Under the pieces are notes generated by a model that ran no database searches, was not told where the DNA came from, and saw nothing but the letters and a program-made list of their open reading frames with translations. From Armatimonadota bacterium (GTDB lineage Bacteria > Armatimonadota > UBA5829 > DSUL01), in assembly GCA_020846715.1 (NCBI GenBank), contig JADLDK010000026.1, positions 1-64,000 of the forward strand: 64,000 bases of DNA, given 5' to 3'. Of this stretch, positions 17,290 through 25,488 are shown one piece after another; within the stretch, counting starts at the first letter, position 1, and each line of letters begins with the position of its first letter. Both the position numbers and the translations under genes were made by a program.

Positions 17290-19632
17290 TCACAGCCCTG
17301 CGTCGCTGCTGACGGCTCGCAGCAGACGCACCGGCTTTCCGTTGATCAGCGTTGCGCCCATAGCCCCTGTTACGCGGACAAAGGCGCCCATTTCAGGCAG
17401 CGCCAATCCGCCTGCTTGAACGCGCACGCCTCCTGGCCCACTGCCGTCGTCCAGAGCAGAACCGTCGTCCAGGTAGAAGAAGCCACCGGAGGAGTCAACG
17501 GAGGTGACCCGGCCAGACAGCGTGACCAGCAGGCCGACGTTGGAGAGGCCGACGGCGTTGCTATTGCTTGTGGCGTCATTCAGCAGGGCGGGCTGTGCGC
17601 CGAAAGACTCGCCACCGGACATGTAATTGTTCACTGTGAGAGCTGTGGGACCGGCGCCGGGATGAGCGTCCAGCAGTGTCCCCGTCACAACCAGTTCTCC
17701 GTTAACCAGATCCGTGGGACCAGCAACTGCCACGCGGTCGCCCGGCTGAACCTGGGCTGAGCTGACAACGGCGATCCCGGCAGACCGGTCTTCGTTCTGT
17801 ACGTAGAATCTGCCTGCAAAGATGGAAGAGACCACCACCTTGTCCAGAATGACGTAGGAGCGAAGAGGACGAAGCTTCGCCTCGGAGATTGTCTGTGGCG
17901 GCGGAGTCTTTCGGATTCCGTCGGAATAGCCTTTCGGGCTCCAATGGCCTTGAGCGTCCTTTGCGCGCACGGAGAAATAGTAAGTCGTTCCGCTTATCAG
18001 GTTCAACCCCGTGCGCTCAACGGATTGCGCAGGCCCAACGCTCTCCCACGCAGTGATGTTTGCAAGCCCCGGAGCTGTGCCAATGGCATACTCGTAATCC
18101 ACAATCGGCTGTGCTCCGCCTGTCGTTGTCCACTGAGCGCTCAAAGTATTGGCGCTCGATGTTATGGCTCCTTCATCGGTTACTGTTGGAGCTTTGGGGC
18201 AGGTGTAGAGCGTAATGTTGGACACCAGAGCGTGCCACTCCTCAGTTGGTTGCCCGTACGTAAAGCTGGTGTTAGTGAGCAGTCCAAGGGATATCCAGTC
18301 CACGGGGTTCGCGCTCAGGTCAATTTCTACATAGTCGGTGCTGGTCCCGTACTTGTTGACCTGCCAGGCGTTTGTCTGTGCGGAGGTATCCATGGCAAGC
18401 ACGCACTTTGCGTTGTCGTAGTTGGTGCGATAGTTGAAGGCCACTTTGTAAATGGCCCCATCCTGCGGCGCAAACTTGCGCGCGCGCATACTTTGAGCGG
18501 GATAGGCTGTTCCCTGGGTCAGGTAGAACTTGACGCCGGGCGCCGGCATCCTCTGCCCGATGTTGTTGTTCTGTGTCCAGCCCGGGCGGATGTAGTCGGT
18601 GGTCTGGTCGTAGCTGAACGTGTACGGGTAGTGCGTGAAGCTGGCTCCGTCCGGCAGCTTTGCGATAGCCTGGTAGGCCTTTGCAAGCTGGTTCGGCTGT
18701 CCGTTGGCGTCAAACAGCTCACAGTTGTGGAAGGTGGCGTAGCGGTCACTTCGGGTGAAGAAGAGGAACCAGCGCTCCATCCAGGGCTGGTCGCGCATCC
18801 AGAGCGTCAGTCCGGACATCATATCGGCGGCTGCCGTCAATGAGTTTGTGATCAGGCTTCCGTATTCTGTGTTCCAGATCTTCAGCCCGGCAGTCTCCGG
18901 AAAAGTCTGCAGGTCGTCATAGCACGCCTGCATGTCGTCTCTGCACCACCGCCAGTCGTCAATGCCCGTGCCCCAGCCCAGATGGTAGGAATGCAGAGAG
19001 AAGCCGTCCTGCGGTGGATAGTTGGTTCCGTTCACAGACTGACTGTAGGCTACACACGCTGGATCCGCAGCCCAGGCGTTTCGGAACGCCGTGTACCAGT
19101 TCTTGCCCGTCTGGTAGCAACTGGCGTTCGTAAATCGCCAGTCCAGAAGGCCCGGGCCAATGATCTTGCAGGTGGGATCCCCTATACGCAGATTTTTGTG
19201 AAACTTAAGGTACTTCTGTGGGTACGTGCTCGCTGCTTCGTTGGCCTGCCCCCGGTCGTTCGGCTCATTGGACATCGCCCACCAGATGGTGCGGGTCGGA
19301 TCGGCGGCTTTGGCGCCGGCGGCCAAGGCCTGTATCTGAGCATCCGTGTACGTCCCTGCGAGAGTCCAGAACATATACAGCCGCTGGTAGCCCGGCCAGA
19401 ACAGCGTCAGCCCCGCAACGGCGTTGCTTGTCAGATTCGGTGAGTAATTGTACCACCACGCGCAGTTCAAAGGATCGAAGAACTGCGGTCCCTGCATGGG
19501 CATTACGGGACCATTCCAGCCGCTGGTGTCAGTCGCAACGACACCGAAGCGCTGGTCATAGGTTGCCGGATCATCCGCCAGAGAAGCCCCGGCTACCAGC
19601 AGTGCCGCCAGAAACACTGTTACTAGACGCAT
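17290..19632 (-). CDS. Secreted clan GH-A-like (Asl1/GH128-like) hydrolase with FN3 and tandem OB-like domains
   Basis: A 780-residue exported protein. Signal peptide 1-19 (RLVTVFLAALLVAGASLA). The catalytic domain (about 30-330) has NCAWWYNYSPN, IWWAMSNEPNDRG (candidate acid/base Glu), GFSLHSYHLG and LKIWNTEYGSL (candidate nucleophile Glu), an order like Asl1/GH128 beta-1,3-glucanases. Then a beta-rich possible carbohydrate-binding region, a fibronectin III domain (about 480-575) and the C-terminal tandem OB-like module shared with the proteins at 51497-54880, 55317-58079 and 58148-59827. No PEP-CTERM tail. Family placement is tentative, secretion is clear. Confidence 0.75.
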   Translation of the reverse strand: MRLVTVFLAALLVAGASLADDPATYDQRFGVVATDTSGWNGPVMPMQGPQFFDPLNCAWWYNYSPNLTSNAVAGLTLFWPGYQRLYMFWTLAGTYTDAQIQALAAGAKAADPTRTIWWAMSNEPNDRGQANEAASTYPQKYLKFHKNLRIGDPTCKIIGPGLLDWRFTNASCYQTGKNWYTAFRNAWAADPACVAYSQSVNGTNYPPQDGFSLHSYHLGWGTGIDDWRWCRDDMQACYDDLQTFPETAGLKIWNTEYGSLITNSLTAAADMMSGLTLWMRDQPWMERWFLFFTRSDRYATFHNCELFDANGQPNQLAKAYQAIAKLPDGASFTHYPYTFSYDQTTDYIRPGWTQNNNIGQRMPAPGVKFYLTQGTAYPAQSMRARKFAPQDGAIYKVAFNYRTNYDNAKCVLAMDTSAQTNAWQVNKYGTSTDYVEIDLSANPVDWISLGLLTNTSFTYGQPTEEWHALVSNITLYTCPKAPTVTDEGAITSSANTLSAQWTTTGGAQPIVDYEYAIGTAPGLANITAWESVGPAQSVERTGLNLISGTTYYFSVRAKDAQGHWSPKGYSDGIRKTPPPQTISEAKLRPLRSYVILDKVVVSSIFAGRFYVQNEDRSAGIAVVSSAQVQPGDRVAVAGPTDLVNGELVVTGTLLDAHPGAGPTALTVNNYMSGGESFGAQPALLNDATSNSNAVGLSNVGLLVTLSGRVTSVDSSGGFFYLDDGSALDDGSGPGGVRVQAGGLALPEMGAFVRVTGAMGATLINGKPVRLLRAVSSDAGL

Positions 19633-19744
19633 CCTATCTAACCTTTCACATCAGCTTAGGCCGCGCGCGGGCTCAGCCTGACTCACCTCATTCTACCGCA
19701 CGACAGCGGATTTTGGAACTGGTAATTGAGAATTGATGGCAGCG

Positions 19745-19886
19745 TTACTGGCGGGCTGGAATACGGGAGGCTTTGGTCGCAGAAACCGTGCGACGCACCC
19801 GCCGCAGCGCCAGCGCGCCCAGCGCTAGCGGAAGGGCGGCGCTTGGTTCGGGAACCAGGGCCGGTGCCGTGTACCCGGGAGAGGCT
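19745..19886 (-). pseudogene. Detached PEP-CTERM sorting tail (gene remnant)
   Basis: Directly after the polymerase stop, in another frame, the leftward strand reads PEASPGYTAPALVPEPSAAL then PLALGALALRRVRR and a stop at 19745. VPEPS (from 19855), about 14 hydrophobic residues and an arginine cluster are the three parts of a PEP-CTERM signal. There is no start codon or exported body upstream; that space is occupied by the polymerase gene. It looks like the 3' end of a gene whose body was lost. A chance Ala/Leu/Arg-rich reading of GC-rich DNA is the alternative. Confidence 0.5.
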
Positions 19887-22073
19887 TCAGGAGAACAGAT
19901 CCAGGCTCTGCTGGCCGTCCAACTCCTGCTTGATGGGCCCTCGCGGACTGGGGCAGAGAAGCTCGAAGCGATCCTCCAGGGCTGGCGCAAGGCGCTGTGC
20001 GAACTTGTACAGCTTGTCCTCAAGGTACTCACGGTCTTCATCCGAGGCGTAGTCTTCAAGGCGCGCCAGCGTCCCGTCCAGCCGCCGGTAGAGCCGCACG
20101 TACTCCCCGCGCTCCGCGCCCTGCAGCGCTTTCTGCGCCCGTTGAAGCGAGCGCCCCTGCAGGCTCTTCTCCGTTACGCGCTCGCGTCGGGCGAACTCCT
20201 CCGGCCTCAGCTCTCCGCGATGAATGCGGCGCAGGCACGCCATGTACAGCGCTTTGATCTCTTCCGTGCGGCCGTCCGCTATCAGGTCTACGGCTTCCGT
20301 GAGAAACTGCTGCCCAAAGCGCTCATCGGCGCGCGAGCGCAGCGCCGCTCCCCGGTAAATGCGCCGCCCATCATAGCCCAGCAACACATAGTTCTTGACC
20401 TTCAGAGAGATCATCGCCTTCCAGCGTCCGTCATGCGCCAGATGGATGGCCTCCGGCAGAACGCGGGCGACGCTTCGGATATAGTCCTCTTCTTCAGCTT
20501 CGGACACCGCCTCCCGGGGAGGCTGGAAATACACGCCGTCCGTGTCCACTTCGATAACAGAGCTGCCGGTGCGCTCCAGCTCAGCCTCGACCGCCCGGAT
20601 GATCTCCTGTCCGCCCAGTGTGACGCGCTCGGCGGCGTCAGGGTCGTTGAACAGAGAGTTCGTGCCCAGATAGCCGTAAAATGAGTTGATGAGGATCTTG
20701 AAGGACGCCTGAAGCCCGTCCCAGTAGGTGCGCTCGGCGCCCTGCGTGGCTGCCTTCCGGGCCTTGGCGTCCAGACGGCGGCGGGTCAACTCTCTCAAGA
20801 GCGGCAGGAAGACGCCGAGAGTATCTGAGGATGGAGCGATGTTGCGCGAGAGCATGAGGCTCGGATACAGGCTCTCGACGTCGGCCTTCACCACGCGCTC
20901 AATCAGCCCCGTGCGCTTCAGCTCTGTGTAGCCGCCTGTTACGGTGCGCCCTGGCTTCGGCACGGGCAGCGCGCGTCTCTGACGCAGGTATTCGCGCACA
21001 AGCAGCAGATTGATCTTCTCGCCCGTGCCGCCCGTAGCATTGGCCTGATAGGTGTCGGGGACCATCTGGCTGACGTAGAAGTCCGGGGGCATCACAATCC
21101 GCGCAAGCTCACCCGTTTCGTACACGTCCTGCAGAGCGTAGGCTTTGACGCGCTCGGGATCTTCGCGCCAGAGCCGCTCCATGTTCTTGGCGTCCAGATA
21201 GACCCTGTCTTCCGGCGCAATCCCAAGCTGGATGGCGACGTCTTTCAGCCCGTGGCTGGTAAGCTCACCGCGCGCCACGTCGTAGCGCTGCACTCCAAGC
21301 AGGGTGTCAATGATGGAGCGCCCCTGAATGTGCACGGGAATGTAGGGGCGCGTGATGCCGCCGAAGGGCATGTTGCGCTCCTGTCCGAAGCAGGGCAGGC
21401 TGAGGTCCCGGCCCCAGCGCATCTCTGCGCCGCACGCCTCAGCCCGCGCCGCAAGAAACGGCATATCGAAAGAGTAGAAGTTGTGCCCTTCGATGATGTC
21501 CGGATCGCGCTCGGCGATAATGGCGTTCAGGCGCTCGAAAATCTCCGGCTCATCGCCCGCGACCGCCTCCTGAAATCCCCTGTTGTCCGACACCGCGACC
21601 ATCAGGCACTTGGCTCCGGGACTGCGCGGTCCCAGCGCGTTCGTCTCGATGTCAATCTGCATGCGGCGTGGGCCGTCAAAAGCCATCCCCTTGAAAAATG
21701 TGATGCCAGTCGAGATGAGAAACTGCCGCTGGAGAGATGGGTAGGCCACGATACCGGCGTGTGCCTCGCGCAGAGCGTCGCGTGCGCTATGAAAGTCGTC
21801 CTCGCCGTCAAACTGATAAAGCCAGCAGTGCCCTGTGCCGTCCAGATGCGTCACATCGCCAGGCGCTTCGCTCAACTGTTGAGCGCTGAGCAGCCAAGGG
21901 CGCCACGGGACTTCATCAACTTCGAGCTCATCGTTTATACGCCGGTAGAGAAGCGCAACTGGAGTCCGGGCTTCCAGTCCGACGACGCCCTCCAGAGTGT
22001 TGGCTCCGGATAGAGCAGGATTAGCTGATGCTTTGTCGTCAAGCGCCATCTCAGAATCGTTGTAACTGTCCAT
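19887..22073 (-). CDS. Family B DNA polymerase with proofreading domain
   Basis: A 728-residue bacterial polymerase of archaeal/eukaryotic type. Proofreading motifs are intact: Exo I MQIDIETN, Exo II GHNFYSFDMPFL, Exo III YALQDVYETG. The polymerase domain has motif A DVESLYPSLM, motif B KILINSFYGYLG, motif C VDTDGVYF and a KxY-like KVKNYVLLGYDGRR. It is shorter than E. coli Pol II (783) and has no intein. It stands alone, divergent from the sigma factor gene. Translesion or repair synthesis, as for Pol II, is inferred. No SOS box was recognised upstream. Confidence 0.93.
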   Translation of the reverse strand: MDSYNDSEMALDDKASANPALSGANTLEGVVGLEARTPVALLYRRINDELEVDEVPWRPWLLSAQQLSEAPGDVTHLDGTGHCWLYQFDGEDDFHSARDALREAHAGIVAYPSLQRQFLISTGITFFKGMAFDGPRRMQIDIETNALGPRSPGAKCLMVAVSDNRGFQEAVAGDEPEIFERLNAIIAERDPDIIEGHNFYSFDMPFLAARAEACGAEMRWGRDLSLPCFGQERNMPFGGITRPYIPVHIQGRSIIDTLLGVQRYDVARGELTSHGLKDVAIQLGIAPEDRVYLDAKNMERLWREDPERVKAYALQDVYETGELARIVMPPDFYVSQMVPDTYQANATGGTGEKINLLLVREYLRQRRALPVPKPGRTVTGGYTELKRTGLIERVVKADVESLYPSLMLSRNIAPSSDTLGVFLPLLRELTRRRLDAKARKAATQGAERTYWDGLQASFKILINSFYGYLGTNSLFNDPDAAERVTLGGQEIIRAVEAELERTGSSVIEVDTDGVYFQPPREAVSEAEEEDYIRSVARVLPEAIHLAHDGRWKAMISLKVKNYVLLGYDGRRIYRGAALRSRADERFGQQFLTEAVDLIADGRTEEIKALYMACLRRIHRGELRPEEFARRERVTEKSLQGRSLQRAQKALQGAERGEYVRLYRRLDGTLARLEDYASDEDREYLEDKLYKFAQRLAPALEDRFELLCPSPRGPIKQELDGQQSLDLFS

Positions 22074-22602
22074 GAATATCTTCTGTTTGAGAGCCTTCGG
22101 GTAGCGTCACCTGTCACGGCTATTGATGCTTTACTGATGGCCTGTCCCGCCGCAGTTCTGCTCAAGTGAGTGCCTGCTGGGCCATATTCCGTAACTCAAC
22201 ACGCCGAATTTTGTGCGGATTTCCGGTCCAAATGGAACACGGGTATTGCCTCAGTCGTTCTACATGTAACGCTGAGCGGGCAGTTTTTGTTAGTAGAGCT
22301 GCCACTAAGTGTTATGTTCATTTGAAAAGACTCCGGTTCAATTTGTAAGCTCGGAGTGCAGGGTGAGGCAATGGGTCTGGAGTCTCGCTTTCATCCGCTC
22401 CTGAAAGTGTATGCTCCAACGCCTGCGCAGCAGTGAACACGTGGTCATTGTCTTGCAGGCGACGATCGTGGCCGCCGTCGGGATGACTTCTGGAGATGTA
22501 AGTCTGGGGAGGAAGCCATCGGAATTATCATTTCTACTTATTTCCCTTCCCACCTTCTTCCAGCGGTCCGCCTGTACGAGCTTCAAAGAGGAGGCGGTTT
22601 GC
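22074..22602. other. Divergent intergenic region between polymerase and sigma genes
   Basis: About 530 bases without a convincing gene. The sigma reading frame stays open upstream to 22411, but that extension is not like any sigma region. Promoters for both flanking genes must lie here; I found no good -35/-10 pair and no obvious operator. Confidence 0.4.
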
Positions 22603-23490
22603 ATGGCAGCGAAGCGCGTAAGAACTTATCAGGAGCACGATAGCTCCTGCGCCCACAAACGCGTCGAGCTTGACCCCACAGATGCTTACCTCAACCAGAT
22701 AGGACAATCCCGTCTTCTGACCCGGCAGGAAGAGTTGGATCTTGCGCGCCGGGTGCGGGTTGGTGACGAGTTGGCTCGCAGACGTCTGGTGGAGAGTAAT
22801 CTGAGGCTGGTTGTCAGTGTGGCAAAGGGATACCTGCGGAGTGGGTTGCCCTTTGGAGACTTGATTCAGGAAGGAAATCTCGGTCTGATCAAGGCGACAG
22901 AAGCCTTCGACTGGCAGAGAGGGTTCCGGTTCAGCACTTATGCGGTAGCGTGGATTCGGCAATCCATTTCGCGCGCGATTGAGAAGCAGAGCAGGTGTAT
23001 TCGCCTGCCGTCCTACGTTATCCAAACTCTCCGGCGCCTCAGCCGGGAGCAGGAGAGACTGTCTCAGGAACTCGCCAGGGATCCTGTCCCTGAGGAGCTG
23101 GCACAGCGGGTAGGTTTGTCGTCAGACAAAGTCCGGAGGATGCTGCGCGCGCAGGATCTTGTGCTTTCGCTCGATGACAGGGCCAGTGATGACGACGAAA
23201 TGCCGAGTATTCTCGAGAGTGTGCCGGGGTCTGACGATCCCGCTGTTCTGGCGCTGGAGGATGAGGCGGATGACTATCTGATGCGTTTGCTTGGCGTTCT
23301 GTCGGCCAAAGAGCGAACAGTTATTGATTGCCGGTTTGGTCTTTCCGGCGACCAGAAGATGACATTGCGGGAGGTGGGAGAGCTGTTGAATCTGACACGT
23401 GAGCGCGTCCGGCAAATTGAGACCAAAGCCTTGCAGAAGATGCGGATGGCGGCGGGCAGATACGCATTGCGGCACTATTACAGTGCTTAG
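22603..23490 (+). CDS. Sigma-70 family RNA polymerase sigma factor (group 2-like)
   Basis: A 295-residue sigma factor with regions 1.2 ([28 protein letters not shown]), 2.1-2.4 ([61 protein letters not shown]), 3 and 4.2 ([29 protein letters not shown]). It lacks the large region 1.1 of a primary sigma and is short, so it is more likely an alternative group 2 factor. ATG 22603 has an excellent AAGAGGAGG at 22586-22594, spacing 8. The LuxR-type gene follows after 11 nt and a terminator closes the pair, so they form an operon. Its target promoters are unknown. Confidence 0.92.
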   Translation: MAAKRVRTYQEHDSSCAHKRVELDPTDAYLNQIGQSRLLTRQEELDLARRVRVGDELARRRLVESNLRLVVSVAKGYLRSGLPFGDLIQEGNLGLIKATEAFDWQRGFRFSTYAVAWIRQSISRAIEKQSRCIRLPSYVIQTLRRLSREQERLSQELARDPVPEELAQRVGLSSDKVRRMLRAQDLVLSLDDRASDDDEMPSILESVPGSDDPAVLALEDEADDYLMRLLGVLSAKERTVIDCRFGLSGDQKMTLREVGELLNLTRERVRQIETKALQKMRMAAGRYALRHYYSA

Positions 23491-23501
23491 TAAGGAAGAG
23501 T

Positions 23502-23765
23502 ATGAGCAGCGAAACGGAAAAGGAAGGCGCTTTCGAAGCGCCTTCGGAATCAACGCATAAGAAGCGCACAAACCTGCTGACTGAGCGTGAAGTCGAGATA
23601 CTCAAGCTTATCTTTGCTGGCAATCCATCCAGTGACGTCGCACGGGCGCTATGTGTCTCAAAGAGAACTGTTGACTTCCACCTGAGCAAGGCTTACGGAA
23701 AGCTGGGCGTGTCCAACCGCGTTCAGGCGTTCAAGAAGGTAACGGAGTTGGGACTGGTCCTTTAG
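23502..23765 (+). CDS. Small LuxR/GerE-type HTH protein
   Basis: An 87-residue protein made almost only of a LuxR-type DNA-binding domain: LLTEREVEILKLIFAGNPSSDVARALCVSKRTVDFHLSKAYGKLGVSNRVQAFKKV. No receiver or ligand-binding domain precedes it; the first 22 residues are polar. A purine-rich AAGGAAGAG at 23492-23500 precedes ATG 23502, which lies 11 nt after the sigma gene. It could modulate the sigma factor operon or share its regulon, which is inference from the operon only. Confidence 0.88.
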   Translation: MSSETEKEGAFEAPSESTHKKRTNLLTEREVEILKLIFAGNPSSDVARALCVSKRTVDFHLSKAYGKLGVSNRVQAFKKVTELGLVL

Positions 23766-23795
23766 GACTTTGTTTCACTTGACTGGCATTGCGCG

Positions 23796-23820
23796 GGCGG
23801 CTCTTCGGAGCCGCCTTTTT
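23796..23820 (+). terminator. Rho-independent terminator of sigma/LuxR operon
   Basis: Perfect 8-bp stem GGCGGCTC/GAGCCGCC with UUCG tetraloop, followed by TTTTT. It sits 30 nt after the LuxR-type stop. Confidence 0.95.
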
Positions 23821-23992
23821 GCTTTTTGCGAAGAGTCCCCGTGGTAATACCTGAATTTGCTGAGGTTGCTCCCGCGCAACCAGTGGCGTGGTATCATGAG
23901 GCTGCATGGTCTGTGTGTGTCGAATCCGGAGTGGGCAAGACCCACGCGTAGTGGTCAAGTTTGCTCCGGCAGAATTTACTGAAAATTCTGTG

Positions 23993-24021
23993 TTGACAAT
24001 GACACAGCGCCATGTTAGGAT
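23993..24021 (+). promoter_or_regulatory. Sigma-70 promoter for structured RNA
   Basis: TTGACA (23993-23998), 17-nt spacer, TAGGAT (24016-24021). The -35 is perfect and the -10 keeps four of six positions. The predicted start near 24028 is six bases before the first stem of the RNA below. Confidence 0.75.
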
Positions 24022-24027
24022 TTAGTT

Positions 24028-24151
24028 ACCAGCATACGCACTGTCTGGATATCGGCGAAGGTTAGAGCACGATTACACGCTTCGGTTTCCGTAATTGGCT
24101 CATCTAACCAGGCTTCTATCCCACCGGTCCAGATGGCGTATCGGTTTTTTT
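24028..24151 (+). ncRNA. Compact structured RNA, closing stem - central loop - terminal hairpin
   Basis: Predicted RNA of about 124 nt. Ends pair: ATACGC 24034-24039 with GCGTAT 24136-24141, and TCTGGA 24044-24049 with TCCAGA 24128-24133. A terminal hairpin pairs GGTTA/TAACC (24060-24064, 24105-24109), GAGC/GCTC (24065-24068, 24098-24101) and CGATTAC/GTAATTG (24070-24076, 24091-24097, one G-T). Between lies an asymmetric central loop. Seven T (24145-24151) follow the closing stem. The layout recalls a short 6S RNA, but no family signature is recognised; a transcription-attenuating leader for the PEP-CTERM gene downstream is the alternative. Confidence 0.6.
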
Positions 24152-24446
24152 CCCTGAGTGAGGGTCCGTTTGTCAGGCTGGCCTTGTTACACTGCTATGT
24201 GTGCAGCGCAAGGTTAGTAAGGGACAGTGGACGGCCGCGAACAACCACGGCGCTGCTGGCTGCCTGACACTTGTCTGCTGCTATTTTAGCGGGGAAGACA
24301 ACCCTCGGTTCGCGACTGGCGGACGAGTTGGGTTCTTACGAAGGGGTAAGAGGCTAAGCTGGTTCGGATCCTCCAGCTATATTTTTGGCTGGGACATCCA
24401 GATCAGTCAGATCTGACTTAACAAGCAGAAGGAGGACTCTCAACAA
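24152..24446 (+). other. Long leader or intergenic region before PEP-CTERM gene
   Basis: No gene seen in these 295 bases. Near the end are a 6-bp hairpin (AGCTGG 24358-24363 with CCAGCT 24373-24378, followed by ATATTTTT) and a perfect 12-base palindrome GTCAGATCTGAC at 24406-24417, 30 nt before the next start codon; either could be regulatory. Confidence 0.4.
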
Positions 24447-25208
24447 ATGAACAGGATGCTTACTGTTTCCTGCTTGGCCGGCATCTTGGTTTCTGCAATT
24501 GCCATCGGCGCACAGGCAAGCCAGGACAACTGGAATGTCAAGTTCCAGGGCGGAACTGCGTTTACCACTATCCCGACGGACTCGGCCGGCGCAGCGTTCG
24601 CCTTTAGCAGCACATTGGCCGGCATTGTGGATGACACTAGCGTACTCGACCCAAAGGACGGTAAAACTACACCATCCGCAATGCAGCCCGTTGTAGCGAC
24701 TGCCTGGTATCGTCCAGCGTGGACAAAGAACGACCCAACAGACAACCAAGCTGCTCCTTGGGCTTTTCAGCAGGACTATCGCACGCCGCTGACGAATGCG
24801 CCGCAATACATTAAGGTGTGGGAAGATCTGGTTCTGTGGACCACATTCGGGTGGAACGCTACGGAGAATCCGACGATCAATCTCTATGTGACACCCGCGA
24901 CTGGGGCCAACGCACCACCTACAGCTATCAATGGTCAGCCGATCATCTTCAAAGTTGTGATGACTCAGAGCCCCGCAGGTTACGATGGGCCGAGAGAGTG
25001 GACGATCAATTCCAGTGGTATGACGACAATCGGACCGCTGACCTCTGTCGGAACCTCGGCGAGTAATCCGATCTCTGGAAGCGGCCCACTGGCTGCTACC
25101 CAGAACGCTGGTTATCGCTTCAACTTCGTGACTCCTGAGCCTGGTAGCATTCTGGCTCTGGGCGCCGGACTGGTTGGCTTTGCCGGCCTGCTTCGCCGCC
25201 GCAGCTAA
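24447..25208 (+). CDS. PEP-CTERM sorted exported protein
   Basis: A 253-residue exported protein. Signal peptide 1-24 (NRMLTVSCLAGILVSAIAIGAQAS). The body is Thr/Asn/Pro-rich and beta-like with no catalytic motif seen. The C-terminus is a textbook PEP-CTERM signal: VTPEPGSILALGAGLVGFAGLLRRRS. Exosortase is expected to process it during surface anchoring or release; no exosortase gene is in the window. ATG 24447 is preceded by GAAGGAGGACT (24428-24438). The gene stands alone between the structured RNA and a strong terminator. Function of the body unknown. Confidence 0.88.
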   Translation: MNRMLTVSCLAGILVSAIAIGAQASQDNWNVKFQGGTAFTTIPTDSAGAAFAFSSTLAGIVDDTSVLDPKDGKTTPSAMQPVVATAWYRPAWTKNDPTDNQAAPWAFQQDYRTPLTNAPQYIKVWEDLVLWTTFGWNATENPTINLYVTPATGANAPPTAINGQPIIFKVVMTQSPAGYDGPREWTINSSGMTTIGPLTSVGTSASNPISGSGPLAATQNAGYRFNFVTPEPGSILALGAGLVGFAGLLRRRS

Positions 25209-25244
25209 GCTCACTTAGCGCGAGTCAAATATCCAGTTGAACTC

Positions 25245-25275
25245 AGCCGCCCCGGATATTCCGGGGCGGCTTTTT
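25245..25275 (+). terminator. Strong rho-independent terminator
   Basis: Perfect 11-bp stem AGCCGCCCCGG/CCGGGGCGGCT (25245-25255, 25261-25271) with ATATT loop, followed by TTTT. Ends the PEP-CTERM transcript. Confidence 0.95.
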
Positions 25276-25310
25276 CTATGTAATCGGGTTGGGGTAATCT
25301 GGCGCAATAA

Positions 25311-25327
25311 CGCCGGGTCACCCGGCG
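25311..25327. promoter_or_regulatory. Perfect inverted repeat, possible operator
   Basis: CGCCGGGT-C-ACCCGGCG, 8-bp arms around one base, 52 nt upstream of the promoter of the DUF4838 gene. No regulator is known for it. Confidence 0.4.
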
Positions 25328-25378
25328 ATAGTGACACCTTGACCTTGTTCTGGCCAGCTCCTGATTTCGTGCCCGGCG

Positions 25379-25387
25379 TGGTATAAT
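25379..25387 (+). promoter_or_regulatory. Extended -10 promoter for DUF4838 gene
   Basis: TGG followed by perfect TATAAT (25382-25387), an extended -10; the -35 position (about 25359) is poor. Transcription would start near 25394, leaving a leader of about 95 nt. Confidence 0.6.
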
Positions 25388-25488
25388 GCCGCCTGAGCTC
25401 GTGTTGCGAGGTCGCAGACGCGTTGAGCGCCGCCCAAGCGCGGGTGCGTCGCGCTAGTCTGGTGAATCCATCCGTCGAGGAGGTCGGT

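Noticed and set aside
22411-22602. Extended N-terminus of the sigma factor (64 extra residues)
   Set aside because: Not similar to sigma region 1.1; ATG 22603 has a strong ribosome binding site.
24028-24151. SRP RNA, tRNA or c-di-GMP riboswitch identity for the structured RNA
   Set aside because: No GGAAGGAAGCAG-type SRP loop, no tRNA T-loop and no conserved GEMM core were found; it is left unassigned.
24354-25214. Open frame of 286 codons antisense to the PEP-CTERM gene
   Set aside because: Arginine/cysteine-rich shadow with no motif; the sense strand carries signal peptide, PEP-CTERM tail, ribosome binding site and terminator.
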